64,000 bases of DNA from Tupaia tana (GCA_026018925.1 JAKSZU010000025.1:28380696-28444695); one strand, 5' to 3'. Positions 1 to 11,165 are shown, counted from the stretch's first letter. Notes: generated by a model not told the origin, from the letters alone. Numbers and translations: made by a program.

Positions 1-2251
1 GAAGATGACGGACGCAGAATCCAGACATCGAAGAGGTGCTATGAGATTAGAAGGGAAACGGGGAGACGGAAGGACAGGCCGGATGGTCTAGGGGCTTGTT
101 GCCACGTCGAGAATCTTGGTTTCAGTCATAACAGCAGTGAGAAGCCTCGGAGCTCCTCAGGCTCTGGGAGTGATAGAATCAGATTTATATATTTTTAGAA
201 ACTCACTCTGGCTTCAGTGAGAAGAATGAGCTGAAGGTGCAAAGTGTCGGCGTGGAGGGAAATTGAATTCACATGCCTGGAAAATGGCCGAGAATGTACG
301 CTCATGGGTGGAGGCATGTCACGTGGCTTGCAATATTATCATTATCAATAACACTATTTAACCTGCTATGGTCACGGTTCACAAATCCTTCCTCAAAACT
401 CACCAGCGCTGGGCGATACAGAAAGCACCAAACCTCCCAGGAGAGTGAAGTGATTACGACTGGGGATGTTACGGTCTTGCCCAAGGTGGTTCATCCAGAC
501 AGGGCTCAACGAGGCCAACGCTCCTTAGAACTTCTGTGCTGTGATTAGCTTTTCCAAAACAAATGAACCTTTTGACAAGTTCAGTGTTCATTATAAACAT
601 GTGTTTTCATTAGGACTTTTAAAAGGGAGGCTCTTACTTTTCCATTTCCCAGAAAGGAAAGCAGATGTTAGTGAATTAAGGAGTTGAGCTGACTGTTGGC
701 GGTGGCCACCATTACCATCGCCGCCACACGGTCCACCTCACGTGGCTTGTCACTGGTCCAAGGAAGAAAAGTAATTCCTCTGAATTGTTGCTTCGAGTTC
801 CATTAGAAGCATGGTGACAGTTCTCTGCTCGTAAATGAGACAGCTACAAGAGCAAGCCTCTGAGCTTCTTGCCTCGACTTCCCTGGGCTCCTGGCTGCTC
901 TCTGCTCAGCACAACAGGCCATGAGACCTGTTGGGTCTGTCGTGATGCCTCGCGGGGCATGTCCTCTCCGTCCCGTCACATTCATCACTAGTTGCTGCAA
1001 TGTCCTGTTGTTAAAACCTAGCAATACTGCGAGTCCTCATAACAGGAACCCCAATTAAAGGGGATGTGCTGCCCCCACACCTACCTCAGCACTAAGCGCC
1101 TCAGTGACAGTGAGACAAGTAGACGGACACAAAGAGGCAAAGAAGACTTACTTCCGGCTGTGGACAGAGGGCCAGGAAGTAGGGAATTACATGAGAACAT
1201 CGGGGAAGACAATGATCCCAGTCCTGAGTTTTCCATGAAAGGTGTGGCCATGTTAGCTCACGGAATCTCAGAACTCCGAAAGTTAGATGCTATCATATTC
1301 ATTTTATGTTTAAGGGGACACAAATCTCAGAGCACCTGAGAAATGGGCCCAGCCCTACAGCTAGACCGGCTAATCCAGAATTTAAATTCAATCCCAAGGT
1401 CCAGACATTTCAACCTGCTCCATCTCCACGGGCAGGAAGTCTCTGTGTGCTCCATTCCTCCCAAAGGCTAAACATGGAGCCCATCTACTCCTGGACCTTG
1501 GCTCGTTCCAGCTGCTGTAAAAAGGGAAGTGTTATAATAAAAGCCTGGACTATGGAAGTGTCGCTGTGTTCAAAGTCCAGTCATAGTAAAATTGCATGCA
1601 AATAGGCTCCTGGGCGCCAGAGGAGACTCCAACCAGCTGTTTCACAAAACGACATGGTCTGGTGCAGGCTTCATTGTCTTGTGTCGTTTTGTTCCTGAGA
1701 AAATTGATAACAAAATTACACTTTCTCCCATATTAATACTGGAGGTACGGGGGAAAGTAGTGAGTATGCTAACGCGATGCAGTTAGACTTTGTCAAAAGC
1801 AAGGAATGAAGAGTGAAAGGTTGGTCAAGGACCTCACGGGTTATCTACAGCAGCATTTCTAACATATTTTAAAAGCACGTACCTGTGTGGAGTATCCATG
1901 GTGTGGGAACCGTGGATTCTTTCCATAGTCTGATAAGGCTGGGAAATTCTGTGACCACTGGTAAAGCTTCTGTGACTCCTAGCGTAGTAATGGGTATGAG
2001 AAGTCCTGCCACAAACAAATCTCTTACACTTTGCCTAACCCAGCACTGCCCAAATTATTGCACTCTAGAACTTCTCTTTTAATAACTATACACATATTTC
2101 CTGATTCAGTACTCCTTGAGGTCCACTTGGTAAAATGCTGACCTACACTAATTTAAACAGTGTCTCCTGTCTCACTCTGCTGGTCGTTTGCAGAAGCCGC
2201 CCAATCCGCTCATGCTCACTGCATCCCCACTCTTGTTGCCACTCCTTCCTC
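1..2251. other. Single-copy sequence, no gene recognised
   Basis: Mixed-composition DNA with only short unrelated open frames (under 100 codons), no recognisable domain and no clear repeat family. I see no promoter, exon or RNA gene that I can support. Confidence 0.5.
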
Positions 2252-2322
2252 CACACACACACACACACACACGTGCATGTGCACACATACATGCATGCAC
2301 ACGCGCACATGCACACACGTGT
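2252..2322. repeat. CA-rich microsatellite
   Basis: A pure (CA)n run is followed by degenerate alternating purine-pyrimidine sequence with CATG and CGTG interruptions. The several open frames across it come from the dinucleotide repeat and are not genes. Confidence 0.9.
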
Positions 2323-3887
2323 ACTCAGAGAACCTGTCTATGGGACTTTCCTTGGCCAAGAAGACAACACTGAACATGATGCAGGCAAAGACGTGAAAAG
2401 TGCCTGTTCCCTCGGGCTTGCCCCGTCTTGACGTGCTGAGTCCCTTGTCACCACTTCCATGTAAAGAAGCCAGAGCTGGAACTCTAACCCATGTGCAGGC
2501 CGTGGAGCAAAGACCGGCCACCCCAGCTGAGGTCCACCTAGACCAGCCTTCCAGCCTGCCCGGAAACATGGGAGTGAACGCCAGCTGGGACCAGCCGAGG
2601 AATTACCCAGCTGAGCCCGGCCCAAGCTGCCCACCCATGGAACTGGAACTGAGAAAAGGATGGTAGTCACCCTTCTTCATCATGAGCCGCTAAAGTTCAG
2701 GTGGTTCTCGATGAAGGAAAGCTCACTGGTACAGCCACTGACTGCATAGATCTGTCCCAACATACTGGAAAAGCTTTATGGAAATTGAAGACCTATATTT
2801 AATGCTTTTTTTTCCTATATTTAGTGCTTTTTTAGGCCACAATTGTGTTTTCTATCATATTTTAAAAATTAAATCCAAAGGTGGTTGTCACAGATCCCTT
2901 TCTGATAGAGGTAAATACACTTGATCCTTACATTTTTCATTAGTGAGAGCGTCTGGAATTATAAGAAAGCTCACGAAGATGTTTCCCTTGCTCACATGCT
3001 ACTGCCCCGCAGGAACCGGCCCCAGCGATCAGGAACCAGGTAAGTGCACCACAGCTTCTAAATGGCTCCAAACCTCACAGTTATTTGGATCCAGGGCACC
3101 TCAAAATGAATACGCGGTAAGAGGTGTGTGACTCCGGTCCTTGCTGGATGAACATGCACATTAGTGGCCTGCTGGGGACCATTAACACATCTCAACAGCA
3201 GGACTGAAACAGCGCGGTTGCTGCCATAGGAGAGACCAGCCCCACGGTGACGGGGATCTCAGGACGATGGAGCTCTTATTAAATAATAATATTTCCATGG
3301 GCTGTAGGAGAACTTCCTAAAACATGACAACCGAAACAGGAAATGGGAATTTACAGATTAGGATAAAACGTGGGCTCAGAGCCACCCCAGACATGTCTGC
3401 GTTCCTAGTACACACTGTGAAAACATCATTCCCAACTCATTAGGGAGGCGAAGGGATGAGTGGAGAGAAATGCTAATTATGCATTAGCTCAGTTAGCTCA
3501 ATTCAAACGGGGTAATATCACATGGACTGAAATAAGCCATAAAAATTTAAATCCCAGGCAAAGTACTGCAAATGGCTTTTAAAGAAGCACATCGGTTCCC
3601 ATTCTACAAAAACCACAGACTGGAGGATGAGAATTAGATATGTGAACAGAAAGGTAAAACTCTCTCTGCAGAAGCTGATAACTCGAGTGAAATCTGCAGA
3701 AATTAAGGCCAAGGTCAGCTCCGAAAGAAGAGTCCAGGAATGTCCTTCTTAGAATACCCATGTACAATCAATGCCGGGGTAGACGGGGTGTATTAGACCA
3801 AAAGTGGCCATTCAACGTGAGCAGACCAGAAAGTCCACTCTCAGGTGTTCACGGGCATGAGAGCTAACTTCTCCTCTGTTATAAACA
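2323..3887. other. Single-copy sequence around the microexon candidate
   Basis: No repeat family recognised apart from short A/T runs near 2,810-2,880. The only feature of note is the splice-bounded block at 3,013-3,039. No coding frame longer than about 120 codons, and none with a recognisable domain. Confidence 0.45.
3013..3039 (+). other. Candidate 27-nt microexon (splice-site bounded)
   Basis: A pyrimidine-rich stretch ending in CCCCGCAG lies directly before position 3,013, and the block ends in CAG followed by GTAAGTG at 3,040, a near-perfect donor. The 27 nt are a multiple of three; frame 0 reads EPAPAIRNQ. No flanking repeat explains the signals. There is no homology support and no partner exon in view, so this could be chance: donor-like strings of this quality are expected about once per 65 kb. 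Confidence 0.25.
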
Positions 3888-3980
3888 GGGCGTGATCCAC
3901 CGTTCCCTGCCAACGACCATGCGTACGGGTGGTTTCCATTCTGTGACGTAACACACAGTGCTGCTACGAGCTGTCTCTTA
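3888..3980 (-). mobile_element. Old LINE-1 fragment, antisense
   Basis: The run from 'gatccaccgttccctgcc' through 'ggtggtttccattct' to 'acagtgctgctacgag' matches the antisense of the end of L1 ORF2 / start of 3' UTR. In sense orientation that segment reads as the familiar 'cataatagccaaaaactggaaacaacc' type region. It is heavily diverged and short, so it is an old L1M-type relic. Confidence 0.6.
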
Positions 3981-4015
3981 CGAGTCTCCCAGTGCACAGG
4001 TGTGAGAGCTACTTT

Positions 4016-4112
4016 AGGGCGATGGTTCTCATCACAATCTCCTGGGGAACGTACAAGACACTGATGCCCGGACCCATCACAGACTGACTGAATGACAGCA
4101 GTCCATACAGTG
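4016..4112 (+). mobile_element. hAT-Charlie (MER5/MER20-type) remnant
   Basis: The order of phrases 'ggttctcatcacaatc', 'tcctggggaac', 'actgatgcccgg' and 'cagactgactgaatgac' follows the body shared by non-autonomous hAT-Charlie elements of placental mammals. Termini are eroded; subfamily uncertain. Confidence 0.55.
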
Positions 4113-4495
4113 GTGCCGAGGAGGTGGGGAGGTGGGGGACTGGACAGGAGCGGGAGGTGGAGTGTCGAGCATTTTTTCTAACATTCATTTCCATTCCAGT
4201 CTCACCAAATGTCCCAAATGTATTTTATTCCTGTTTCCTTTTAGTCTCCAATAGAGAGCCCTGTTAAGGTCCACGCCCTGCATTTAATCACTGTCTCTGT
4301 GGTCTCCTAATCTGGAATGGCTCTGATGCCTTTTCTTTCTTGTGGCACTGTTTAAAGAGCTCAGGCTGATTGTTTTACAGGATGCTCGACATCCTTCACT
4401 GTTTCCTTACAATGTCATGCACCTTGCTCCCCTGTCCTCTGTATTCCTCGTAAAGCAAAAGTTAGGTATAGACCACACCCTTTTTAAATTTTAAA

Positions 4496-4562
4496 TTTTT
4501 TTTTTACATTTAATCAGTGTACATCTTAACAGCATACAAAATGAATTTTGCCATCTTTGCCA
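4496..4562 (-). mobile_element. LINE-1 3' end, antisense
   Basis: T-run followed by 'cagcatacaaaatgaattttgcc'-type sequence. This is the reverse complement of the L1 3' terminus seen in sense orientation at about 35,597-35,640 and 47,437-47,495, where the text is 'gggaaaattcatttggtatg'. Only the last 60-70 bp of the element is present (extreme 5' truncation). Confidence 0.6.
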
Positions 4563-4829
4563 GTCAAAGATATTATCATAGCCATTATTACCAGCAGACA
4601 AATTTCCGTTTCCGTAGGTTACATCTTTTTAGTGAAAACACCTCCTAGGTGAGGCTACGAATCTGCTGTGCCAGGAGTCTCCTGGTGTCAGCTGGGGTTC
4701 TGGGCCAAGGAGGCAACTGCTCTCTCTCTGCAAGGGAACTTTTCTAAAGTTGAAGTTAGGACGGGTGGCCTCAGCGATGCCAGGTGCGATTGCACTAGAA
4801 GAGCTCTTAGAAACCTCCTGGAAGCCAGA

Positions 4830-5045
4830 GAGGGGCACAGCCATAAAATGCCACGCTTGGTGAGGCCGAGCCACACGGGAAGGTTCCAAGCTCAGCCAGG
4901 GACCTCCCAGAGTGCTCGTGGACCGGTGCCAGTGACACGGCCGGCTGGGGAAGGGTGGGGAGCAACATCGAGACCATCCTGGGGGCTCTCTCTGCCTCTC
5001 TGTGTCTGTCCGTCTTGCTCATGGGAGAGAGAAATAAATAAACAC
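4830..5045 (+). mobile_element. tRNA-derived SINE, family B (older)
   Basis: Aligns along its length with the copy at 6,715-6,920: 'cataaaatgccacgcttgg', 'gaggccgagccacacggg', then a CT-rich run and a shared tail 'agagaaataaataaacac'. The head is tRNA-like with degenerate pol III boxes. Family B is more diverged than family A, so probably older. Confidence 0.6.
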
Positions 5046-5468
5046 GGCTTTACAAACAAAACTAAGAGCAGGCCAGCCATTCGTAACGTGCCAGCACTCT
5101 GCGCTGCCCTCGGGCCCTGCCACCGCCAGCCACCCCGCTCCTTCCTGTAGGGACCGTAACCCGTGAGCGCGTCATCCCTTCTGTGTGGTCAGTTCCCTCC
5201 CATTCGAGCTGTGTGGGAGGGATGGGCTTCGGAACTGCGGGTTGTAACCCTGTGCCAACCAACAAAAACTCGCATTTCACGCACACGCACGATGCTCTTG
5301 ACCTTGTTCCCTGGCACATGGGCAGACTCGGAGCATTTGGGGTCATTCAAAAAATGTGAGGGACCCAGGGATCTCAGGGGGCTTTCTTTCCTCCGTCATT
5401 CGGCCTCCGAGTCGCGAAAACTGATCGCAGCGTTTACCAAGTCTCTGCTCCGTTCTGGACATGTTATG

Positions 5469-5625
5469 CTTCATCTAACCTAGTCCTCACAGTAACCTCA
5501 TGAAATTATCTTTACTCATAAGATTTCAAACATGGGAAACTGAGGCTCAGAGAGGTTAAGTGACAGGCTTACACAGTAAGAGCAAATCCAATGGACTGAA
5601 ATTCAAGTTCATGTAATTCCAAATT
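5469..5625 (+). mobile_element. MIR SINE
   Basis: Contains the MIR core almost intact ('gggaaactgaggctcag', 'agaggttaagtgac') preceded by 'ctcacagtaacctcatg'. Ancient mammal-wide tRNA-derived repeat. Confidence 0.9.
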
Positions 5626-6184
5626 TCCTCCATCCAACACGGCCTTTTCCTCCGAGCCAGTACTTGTTTTCCTGTAGGCCTGACACCTAAATGGGAGAGG
5701 CCTACCCATCCGTCACTTCCTCTCTGGAGGAGTCAAAGTCTCCAACTGCTTTCATGACCCTTCTGAAGCTACTGGGTCATCAGGAAAGGCGTGACATTAT
5801 TTTTCTATGTTTTTCTATGCAGAAATGTATCATGACTTTTCAGACAACCCAGTAGTTCTTACCCAGGATAAAGCCACCTTGCTCTCATTCAACAAACTGA
5901 GTTTTTTTGCAGAGCAGTTAGCACTTTTTCTTAGAAGAGCCACCAAAACCCACAAGCATGAAGTCACACAATCAGGACAACAGTGCTTCAGAAGAAGTGT
6001 GGGACTAGCATGCATCAATGCAGTTCTCAATGAAATCCAACCTCGAAGAGCACCGAGGAGTCAGTACACACCAAGACAACAGGAAAACCAGCCAGAGAGA
6101 CAGAGCCTTGAACAGAGAGACACCTTGAGAAATAGGTTCAGGATACAAAAATAAGTAATGGCTAAAATTAACTGGGCAATTTTC
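5626..6184. other. Single-copy sequence, 115-codon frame not supported as a gene
   Basis: Holds an ATG frame at 5,807-6,154 (115 aa, Gln/Arg-rich C-terminus) with no domain I recognise, no Kozak-quality context and no conservation evidence. Nothing else seen. Confidence 0.4.
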
Positions 6185-6335
6185 TCTTCAATAACCTTAG
6201 GAGTGAAGTATTAAATATATCCCCGTTTTACTGATGGAAAAAAGCAAAGTTCATAGAGCTAAGAAAACTCATTGAGCTGGATCATAAACCCAAACTGTCT
6301 GATTCTAGATTCATGTGTCTAACTATTATACCCCT
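6185..6335 (+). mobile_element. MIR SINE, diverged
   Basis: 'atatccccgttttactgatgg' type core followed by 'gagctaagaaaactcattgag' and 'aaacccaaactgtctgatt' follows MIR order (ccccattttacagatg ... acccaggtctgtctga). Confidence 0.65.
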
Positions 6336-6404
6336 TCTTATCTGCACAAGTGTTAGGAGAAAAGCTAAAAGAAAACTCCATACTAATCAACCTTCCTGTA
6401 CAAT

Positions 6405-6545
6405 AGTCAAAGTAGAAATAGACATTCTGGAGCCAACCTACCTGGGCTCAAATCCCAGATTTTTCAGTGGAACATGCTTGGGCAAGATTTTTAATCTTTC
6501 TGCAAAGTGGAGATAACCACAGTGCCTACCTCATGGGTTGCTAAG
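6405..6545 (+). mobile_element. MIR SINE, 5' and central part
   Basis: Follows the MIR 5' half: 'tctggagccaacctacctgg', 'ctcaaatcccag', 'cttgggcaagatttttaatc', 'ctgcaaagtggagataa', 'gtgcctacctcatgggttg'. Confidence 0.75.
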
Positions 6546-6714
6546 TACTGTGGTCATATAAGAACTCACAGTGAGTAAAGGGTTTTTGTTTTGTTTTGTT
6601 TAGTATCTCTTCCTAATGAGCTATTGTTTGTACAATCTTAACTATCTCTAACTGAACGAATAATTGATACCACAGATCTGTTCAGATTTAAAATAAATAA
6701 ATCTGGGTAGAGGA

Positions 6715-6920
6715 ACAGTGGCATTGCAGTAAAATGTGACTCTTTGAGGCTAAGCCACATGGACAGGTTTCTGGATCGTGTCTGGAGACTTCCCTGAGAA
6801 CTTAGGCATGCACGTACCCAAGTCCCATGCTGACTGAGGCTGGGATTGGGTCGTGGAATTAAGACTCCTGGTGATGCAATCTCTCTCTCTCTCTCTTGCT
6901 TATGGAAGAAATAAATAAAC
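6715..6920 (+). mobile_element. tRNA-derived SINE, family B
   Basis: tRNA-like head ('acagtggcattgcag', 'aagccacatggacagg'), a central part, then (CT)n and the family tail 'gaagaaataaataaac'. Co-linear with 4,830-5,045. It is followed directly by a purine-rich microsatellite grown from its A-rich tail. Confidence 0.65.
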
Positions 6921-6921
6921 T

Positions 6922-7022
6922 TAAAGAAAGAAAAAAATGGAAAGAAGGAAAGAAGGAAGAAAGGGACGGAGGGAGGAAGAAAGGAAGGAAAGAAAGAGAG
7001 AGAGAGAGAAAGAAAGGAAGGA
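6922..7022. repeat. (GAAA/GGAA)n microsatellite
   Basis: Purine-only tract of GAAA, GGAA and GA units immediately 3' of the family B SINE tail. Typical of microsatellite birth from a SINE poly(A). Confidence 0.9.
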
Positions 7023-7145
7023 AGCCCCAGTTCAGAGACTAAATGGCCTACCCAAGGTTGCTCAGTGAATAGATGACATAACTAGACCAAGGAACCAAAG
7101 ACTCAAGCGTACCTCCTTCCAATCCATATTCTTTCCTAATAGTAT
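7022..7145 (+). mobile_element. MIR SINE, 3' part
   Basis: 'cagttcagagactaaatgg', 'ctacccaaggttgctcag' and 'tgaatagatgacataactag' follow the MIR 3' half (gaggttaag ... cccaaggtcacacag). It may be the other half of a MIR split from 6,405-6,545 by the SINE. Confidence 0.6.
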
Positions 7146-7189
7146 GCTACCTGTGACCACCAAATTCTTGAGTTTTTTCAGGTACTATG

Positions 7190-7712
7190 TTTTTATTATT
7201 ATTACTATTATTATTATTATTATTATTATTATTTTAAATCATTCAATCTCTATACATCATTTGGCTTGTAAAGAGAATTTACCCAACATGAAATATACCT
7301 CAGACCAGTCCAGTTAAGAATACTATACACGTTATCAACAGGCAATATATCAGTTCTGTGTCCCACCAATGTCTTGCCTCTCTATTTTTTCTCTCTGATT
7401 TTCTTCCCTGTATTCTCCCTTTCTCCCACGCTTCTTTCACACTGTCTCCAGCATCCATCATTATTTTCACTGCCTTTATGCCCTCCAGTCCTTCCGTCTC
7501 TACCATAGAGTGTGACGGTCAGTATATATTAAGTGGAGACATAGAATATCTTTCTTTGATTGCCTGACTTGCTTCACTCGGCATTAAATCTTCCATATTT
7601 GACCACTTTCTATCAAATGCCAGGGTCTTGTTTTTTAATGGCTGAGTAGTATTTCATAGAGTATATGTGCCACATTTTTTCAATACATCAATCTGTTTGA
7701 CTAGCACAACTT
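7190..7712 (-). mobile_element. LINE-1 3' end, antisense
   Basis: Starts with an (ATT)n tract at 7,193-7,234, the complement of the element's A-rich tail. Antisense L1 3' UTR follows, pyrimidine-rich at 7,370-7,500 like the complement of the G-rich tract at 35,455-35,510. The block ends in 'gtatatgtgccacattttttc', the antisense of a sequence found in the sense L1 at about 35,225. The element is 5'-truncated. Confidence 0.8.
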
Positions 7713-7750
7713 TTTAAGGGAATATAACTTAACCTTTCACCCTTAACACT

Positions 7751-7751
<1 letters not shown>

Positions 7752-7786
<35 letters not shown>
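7752..7786. repeat. (AT)n microsatellite
   Basis: Uninterrupted TA dinucleotide run. Confidence 0.95.
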
Positions 7787-7791
<5 letters not shown>

Positions 7792-7792
7792 T

Positions 7793-8046
7793 TTCTTTTT
7801 GTTTCGTTTTGTTTTGTTTGGCTAGAGGGCATGTGTGCTGTCAGAGAGACAAAGAGGGAAGGAGAGGAGAAAGCACTCCCTCTGGGAAATTATCACACCA
7901 CAGTCCCTTCTGCTTCATCTCTGCCTCCTTCTGGGATCGGAGGTATACACATACGCATGCTCAGCCTGTTTCTCAAGCCACCAGGTCTGGGTCTTGAACC
8001 TTTTAGTGACCATCTGGAATTCAGTCACCTTAACAACCAGCCCACA
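7793..8046 (-). mobile_element. tRNA-derived SINE, family A, minus strand
   Basis: Reads from complement of poly(A) (TTTTG repeats) through 'ggctagagggcatgtgtgctg', a GA-rich block, 'ctgggaaattatcacacc', 'aagccaccaggtctgggtc' and ends in the complement of the tRNA head ('cttaacaaccagccc'). Diverged but full length. Confidence 0.8.
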
Positions 8047-8055
8047 GAGCTGATG

Positions 8056-8575
8056 TAATTAATATTATTATATTAATGATATAATTATATTATATATTAT
8101 ATAGTTAATGTATTATAATTACAGTATTATACTAATATATTATTAACTATTAAATATTATTAAATATCAATAAATTATAACTATGATGTATCATATTATT
8201 GTGTTATAATGAAATTGATAATATAATTACTACTAGCTACTATAGCAATAATTAATATTATAACATTAATATAATAGTAATTATATATTAATTATATAGT
8301 TATATTGGGTTGTTGGAAAAGTCATGACATAGCTTTCTATTTTTCTATACAAAAGAGTCATGACTATTTCAACAAGCTAACATAATTATTATAATATTAT
8401 ATGTAATCATTAATTAATAGCTAATATATCTTTGTATTACACATAATTAGTTATATAATTAATATATTAAAATATTATATTAGCTAAAGAATTAATATAT
8501 TATAATAGAATTGACAATATATTATTAATATAATATATATAATAAGACTAGTGTTGATAGATATTAGTATGTAAT
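8056..8575. repeat. AT-rich low-complexity block
   Basis: About 520 bp built from TA, ATT, TAAT and ATTAT permutations with almost no G or C. It is interrupted by a mariner-type MITE at 8,305-8,380. No coding potential. Confidence 0.9.
8305..8380. mobile_element. Mariner-type MITE, 76 bp
   Basis: A G/C-bearing island in the AT-rich block with terminal inverted repeats. The left end reads TTGGGTTGTTGGAAAAGTCA. The reverse complement of the right end reads TTAGCTTGTTGAAATAGTCA, and both continue TGAC (about 20 of 24 positions match). TA flanks the left side. Size and TIR style resemble MADE1-like mariner MITEs, but the TIR is not that of MADE1. Confidence 0.7.
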
Positions 8576-8959
8576 GTATATTATAGAATGTTTATATAAA
8601 ATCTAAACTATACATCCATGACTTAACAGTGGTTGTCTAAACATGGCAAAACAATGGACCACTTTCATTTTGCCTTCATGATTTTTTGTATGTTATATTC
8701 ATTGCTATAATGAATATGTACTATTTTAATCAAATAAATGTATTCTTCTTAGTAAAATGAAAGCGTATCTCTACTCACAGACTCTTAGCAGATACGATTA
8801 AAAGACTCAAACAAATTTTGCTTAACACATTTGTTGTTTGAGACAGATGGTCTAATGGGCACATTAACTATACATTCATCTAAGTTTTTAAGTTCTACTG
8901 TCTGTGAAAAGAAAACAAAATCCCTGGGGCATTATCCCTGCGCTCTGACAAGGCGCCAA
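8576..8959. other. AT-leaning single-copy sequence
   Basis: No repeat or gene recognised between the AT-rich block and the next MIR. Confidence 0.4.
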
Positions 8960-9110
8960 AACGTAAGTCAGGAGACAGGACCCAGTTCTAGTTCTGTTAC
9001 TAACTCGCTGAGTGATTTTGGACAAGACGTGTATAGTCCCTGATTTTCTGCTTTGTCTTTTAAAGGAAGACATAGGATTGTATGGTCTTTCTGTCTTTCC
9101 CACCCCCAAA
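8960..9110 (+). mobile_element. MIR SINE
   Basis: 'cagttctagttctgttac', 'taactcgctgagtgattttgg', 'acaagacg' follow the MIR 5' half; the rest decays into a 'gctttgtcttttaaaggaag' version of the cagtttcctcatctgtaaaatg segment. Confidence 0.75.
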
Positions 9111-9334
9111 TCCTGTAACTTCCTAAGTGCCTTCACTAGGTATGCCTACAGCCCTTACCAAAGACATAACACAAATCCCGCATTTGACAGCTGTTCTGTG
9201 CCGCCTATAAACCACACTTGACATGTGTATACACTTAATCACTCAATGTCATGATTTAATTCCAGGAAAAGCAATTTCCCTGAACGTGAACTATAAAGCT
9301 CGAATCGGCACAAGATAACTCTTGAGTGACTAAA

Positions 9335-9500
9335 AAAAGAAATGTACCCCCTACCACATGCCAGGCTCTGGCATAAGTATAGTGAGGAAAATAATGAAGA
9401 ACATATATTACCTGCTCTTAAAGAAAACTGCAGTTTAGTAAATATTGATAAGTATACAAATGTCCATAACACGAGTTGTAGACTACAGAACAATAAAAAT
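9335..9500 (+). mobile_element. LINE-2 3' fragment
   Basis: 'taccacatgccaggctctgg' then 'ttacctgctcttaaagaaaac' and 'gcagtttagtaa' match the L2 3' end order (tatgtgccaggcactgtg ... ccctgccctcatggagcttacattc). Confidence 0.65.
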
Positions 9501-10004
9501 GCAATATTCCCTTGACATTTAAGGATTCGCAGTTTAATTCTAACTCTTCACAAGCAAGTCTGAGAGCCTGCGTGTCATAATTTGCCAGGATGCTTCTGTT
9601 GGGGAATAATGCAGATCAAAGCTCCGTCACAGGATTTCCTAAGCCAAACCGGCATTCTGGAAGCCCGTTTCTAACACATGTCAATTTCCAGAATAATGCA
9701 GCACATGTTATCTCCGTGATAAGAGGAATTATCAATAAAGTATATTTATTTTATGAAAAATATAGGATTGATATGTATTCTAATAGCTCCCTATGTAATA
9801 AAACAACATTTTTAACAACTGTATTTTTACATCCGCGTGAACTTCCTCTGCTCTTTTGGGAATCAAACACTAAGCTGTCTGTTTCCAGGCTAACCTCTTT
9901 GAGAAACGGCAAGATTTACAGAGCATTCATTTGTTCCGGTGTATGGTTATTAATAACAATGCCTGCTGTTTACTGAGGGATTACAATGTCTCAACACACA
10001 TAGA
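9501..10004. other. Single-copy sequence with an unsupported 128-codon frame
   Basis: The frame at 9,590-9,976 has no recognised domain, and the base composition is AT-leaning and not codon-like. Could be a conserved non-coding stretch; nothing further visible. Confidence 0.4.
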
Positions 10005-10145
10005 AGTATAGACGGTGGAGCCAGACTGCCTGGGTTTTTGATCCCTTTTCCAGTTTAGTAATGATAGCTTATCTGCCTGTCCAAACTTGGAGTCATCTGA
10101 ACGGGAACTGAAATCACGTACTTCCCGGGGTGACGACGAGGTTTA
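10005..10145 (+). mobile_element. MIR SINE
   Basis: 'tggagccagactgcctgggt', 'ccagtttagtaatgatagc' and 'gtccaaacttggagtcatctg' follow MIR order (ctctggagccagactgcctggg ...). Confidence 0.75.
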
Positions 10146-10225
10146 AGTCACCACGCACACAGCAGAGGTCTGCCGTGCTCAACCTGTAGTGACTGCTGGG
10201 AACAGCAGCTGTCCATAGCAGTACT

Positions 10226-10288
10226 GCCTCACTAATCCCCTCAACATCACGTGACACCGCCTCACTAATCCCCTCAACATCACGTGAC
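10226..10288. repeat. 33-bp tandem duplication (2 copies)
   Basis: The 30-bp string beginning GCCTCACTAATCCCC and ending CATCACGTGAC occurs at 10,226-10,255 and again identically at 10,259-10,288, with period 33. Each copy ends in a CACGTG E-box palindrome. Two-copy minisatellite seed. Confidence 0.9.
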
Positions 10289-10434
10289 GTAGTTCCCACC
10301 CCAGGAGCCACAGCTCAGTCCACAACGTAGGCCCAGAAGTGTGGAATACAGTCCCCAGGTCACAGGGACAGCCAGCACTGGGGTTGGGTGTGTATTTAGG
10401 TGGTTTAACTCCAAGAAGCAACATCCTGATTATA

Positions 10435-10860
10435 CGACCTACAGATATTTATTAAACATCAAATATGCCTCAGGATTTGGCCTGAATACCAGAGAGACCA
10501 TGGAAAATAAAACCACTGGAATCTCCACTCTAGAACTCACATGCTACCAGGGGCACGAGAGGAGGAGACAGAAAGGGAGTAAAGAAGCAAATCAACAAGA
10601 TAAGTTGAAAGTTGCTATTTTATCAAAGATTAAGACTGAAATAGGGCAGCGTGAGAGTGACGGGAGGCCGGGTGGAGGGCAGACCATGCTGCAGGTGGAG
10701 CAGTCAAGGAGGACTTGCCGAGGAGGTGGCATTTGAGCTGAGGTTGACTAATACCAAGGAGTCAGCGTAAGGTGACCGAGAGGAAGAGCGTTGCGGGCAC
10801 GGAGAAGCGATGTGCAAACACTGTCAGAAGGGAGGCGATCGGTACTGCTTAGGGAAAGAA
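10435..10860 (+). mobile_element. LINE-2 3' end
   Basis: Good match in order to the L2 3' end: 'acagatatttattaaacatc', 'actctagaactcacatg', 'ttgccgaggaggtggcattt', 'gagctgaggttgac' and 'ggaagagcgttgcgggcac'. No coding part. Confidence 0.85.
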
Positions 10861-11017
10861 AGCAAGCCAGTGAAGGTGGGCGGTAGTGAACACGGGGGGA
10901 GGGCGTCTGAGACGGAGTCATCCGTGACTGGACCATAAGTCCTTGGCTTAAGGCTGGAAGGGCGGATGGCAAAGAAGAGCAGAGAGCACGACCCACTGCA
11001 AGGCCGTCTGTTCACTG

Positions 11018-11165
11018 AAGTGTCTGTGGGCTGCCTACCACGTGCCTGGCACAGCTCACGCACAGAGGATGCGGGAGCTAAGAAAGACAGCAGAAGCAGA
11101 CAAGACCCTGCCCTAATCGAGCTACGCATGGGGAGGAGTGGACACAGGCTCACCAAGAAAGCGCA
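11018..11165 (+). mobile_element. LINE-2 fragment
   Basis: 'ctaccacgtgcctggcac', 'cagacaagaccctgccc' and 'taatcgagctacgcatgg' follow the L2 3' consensus order. Confidence 0.7.

Noticed and set aside
5807..6154. 115-codon frame with Gln/Arg-rich end
   Set aside because: No recognised domain or homologue and no exon signals; kept only as a note in the region entry.
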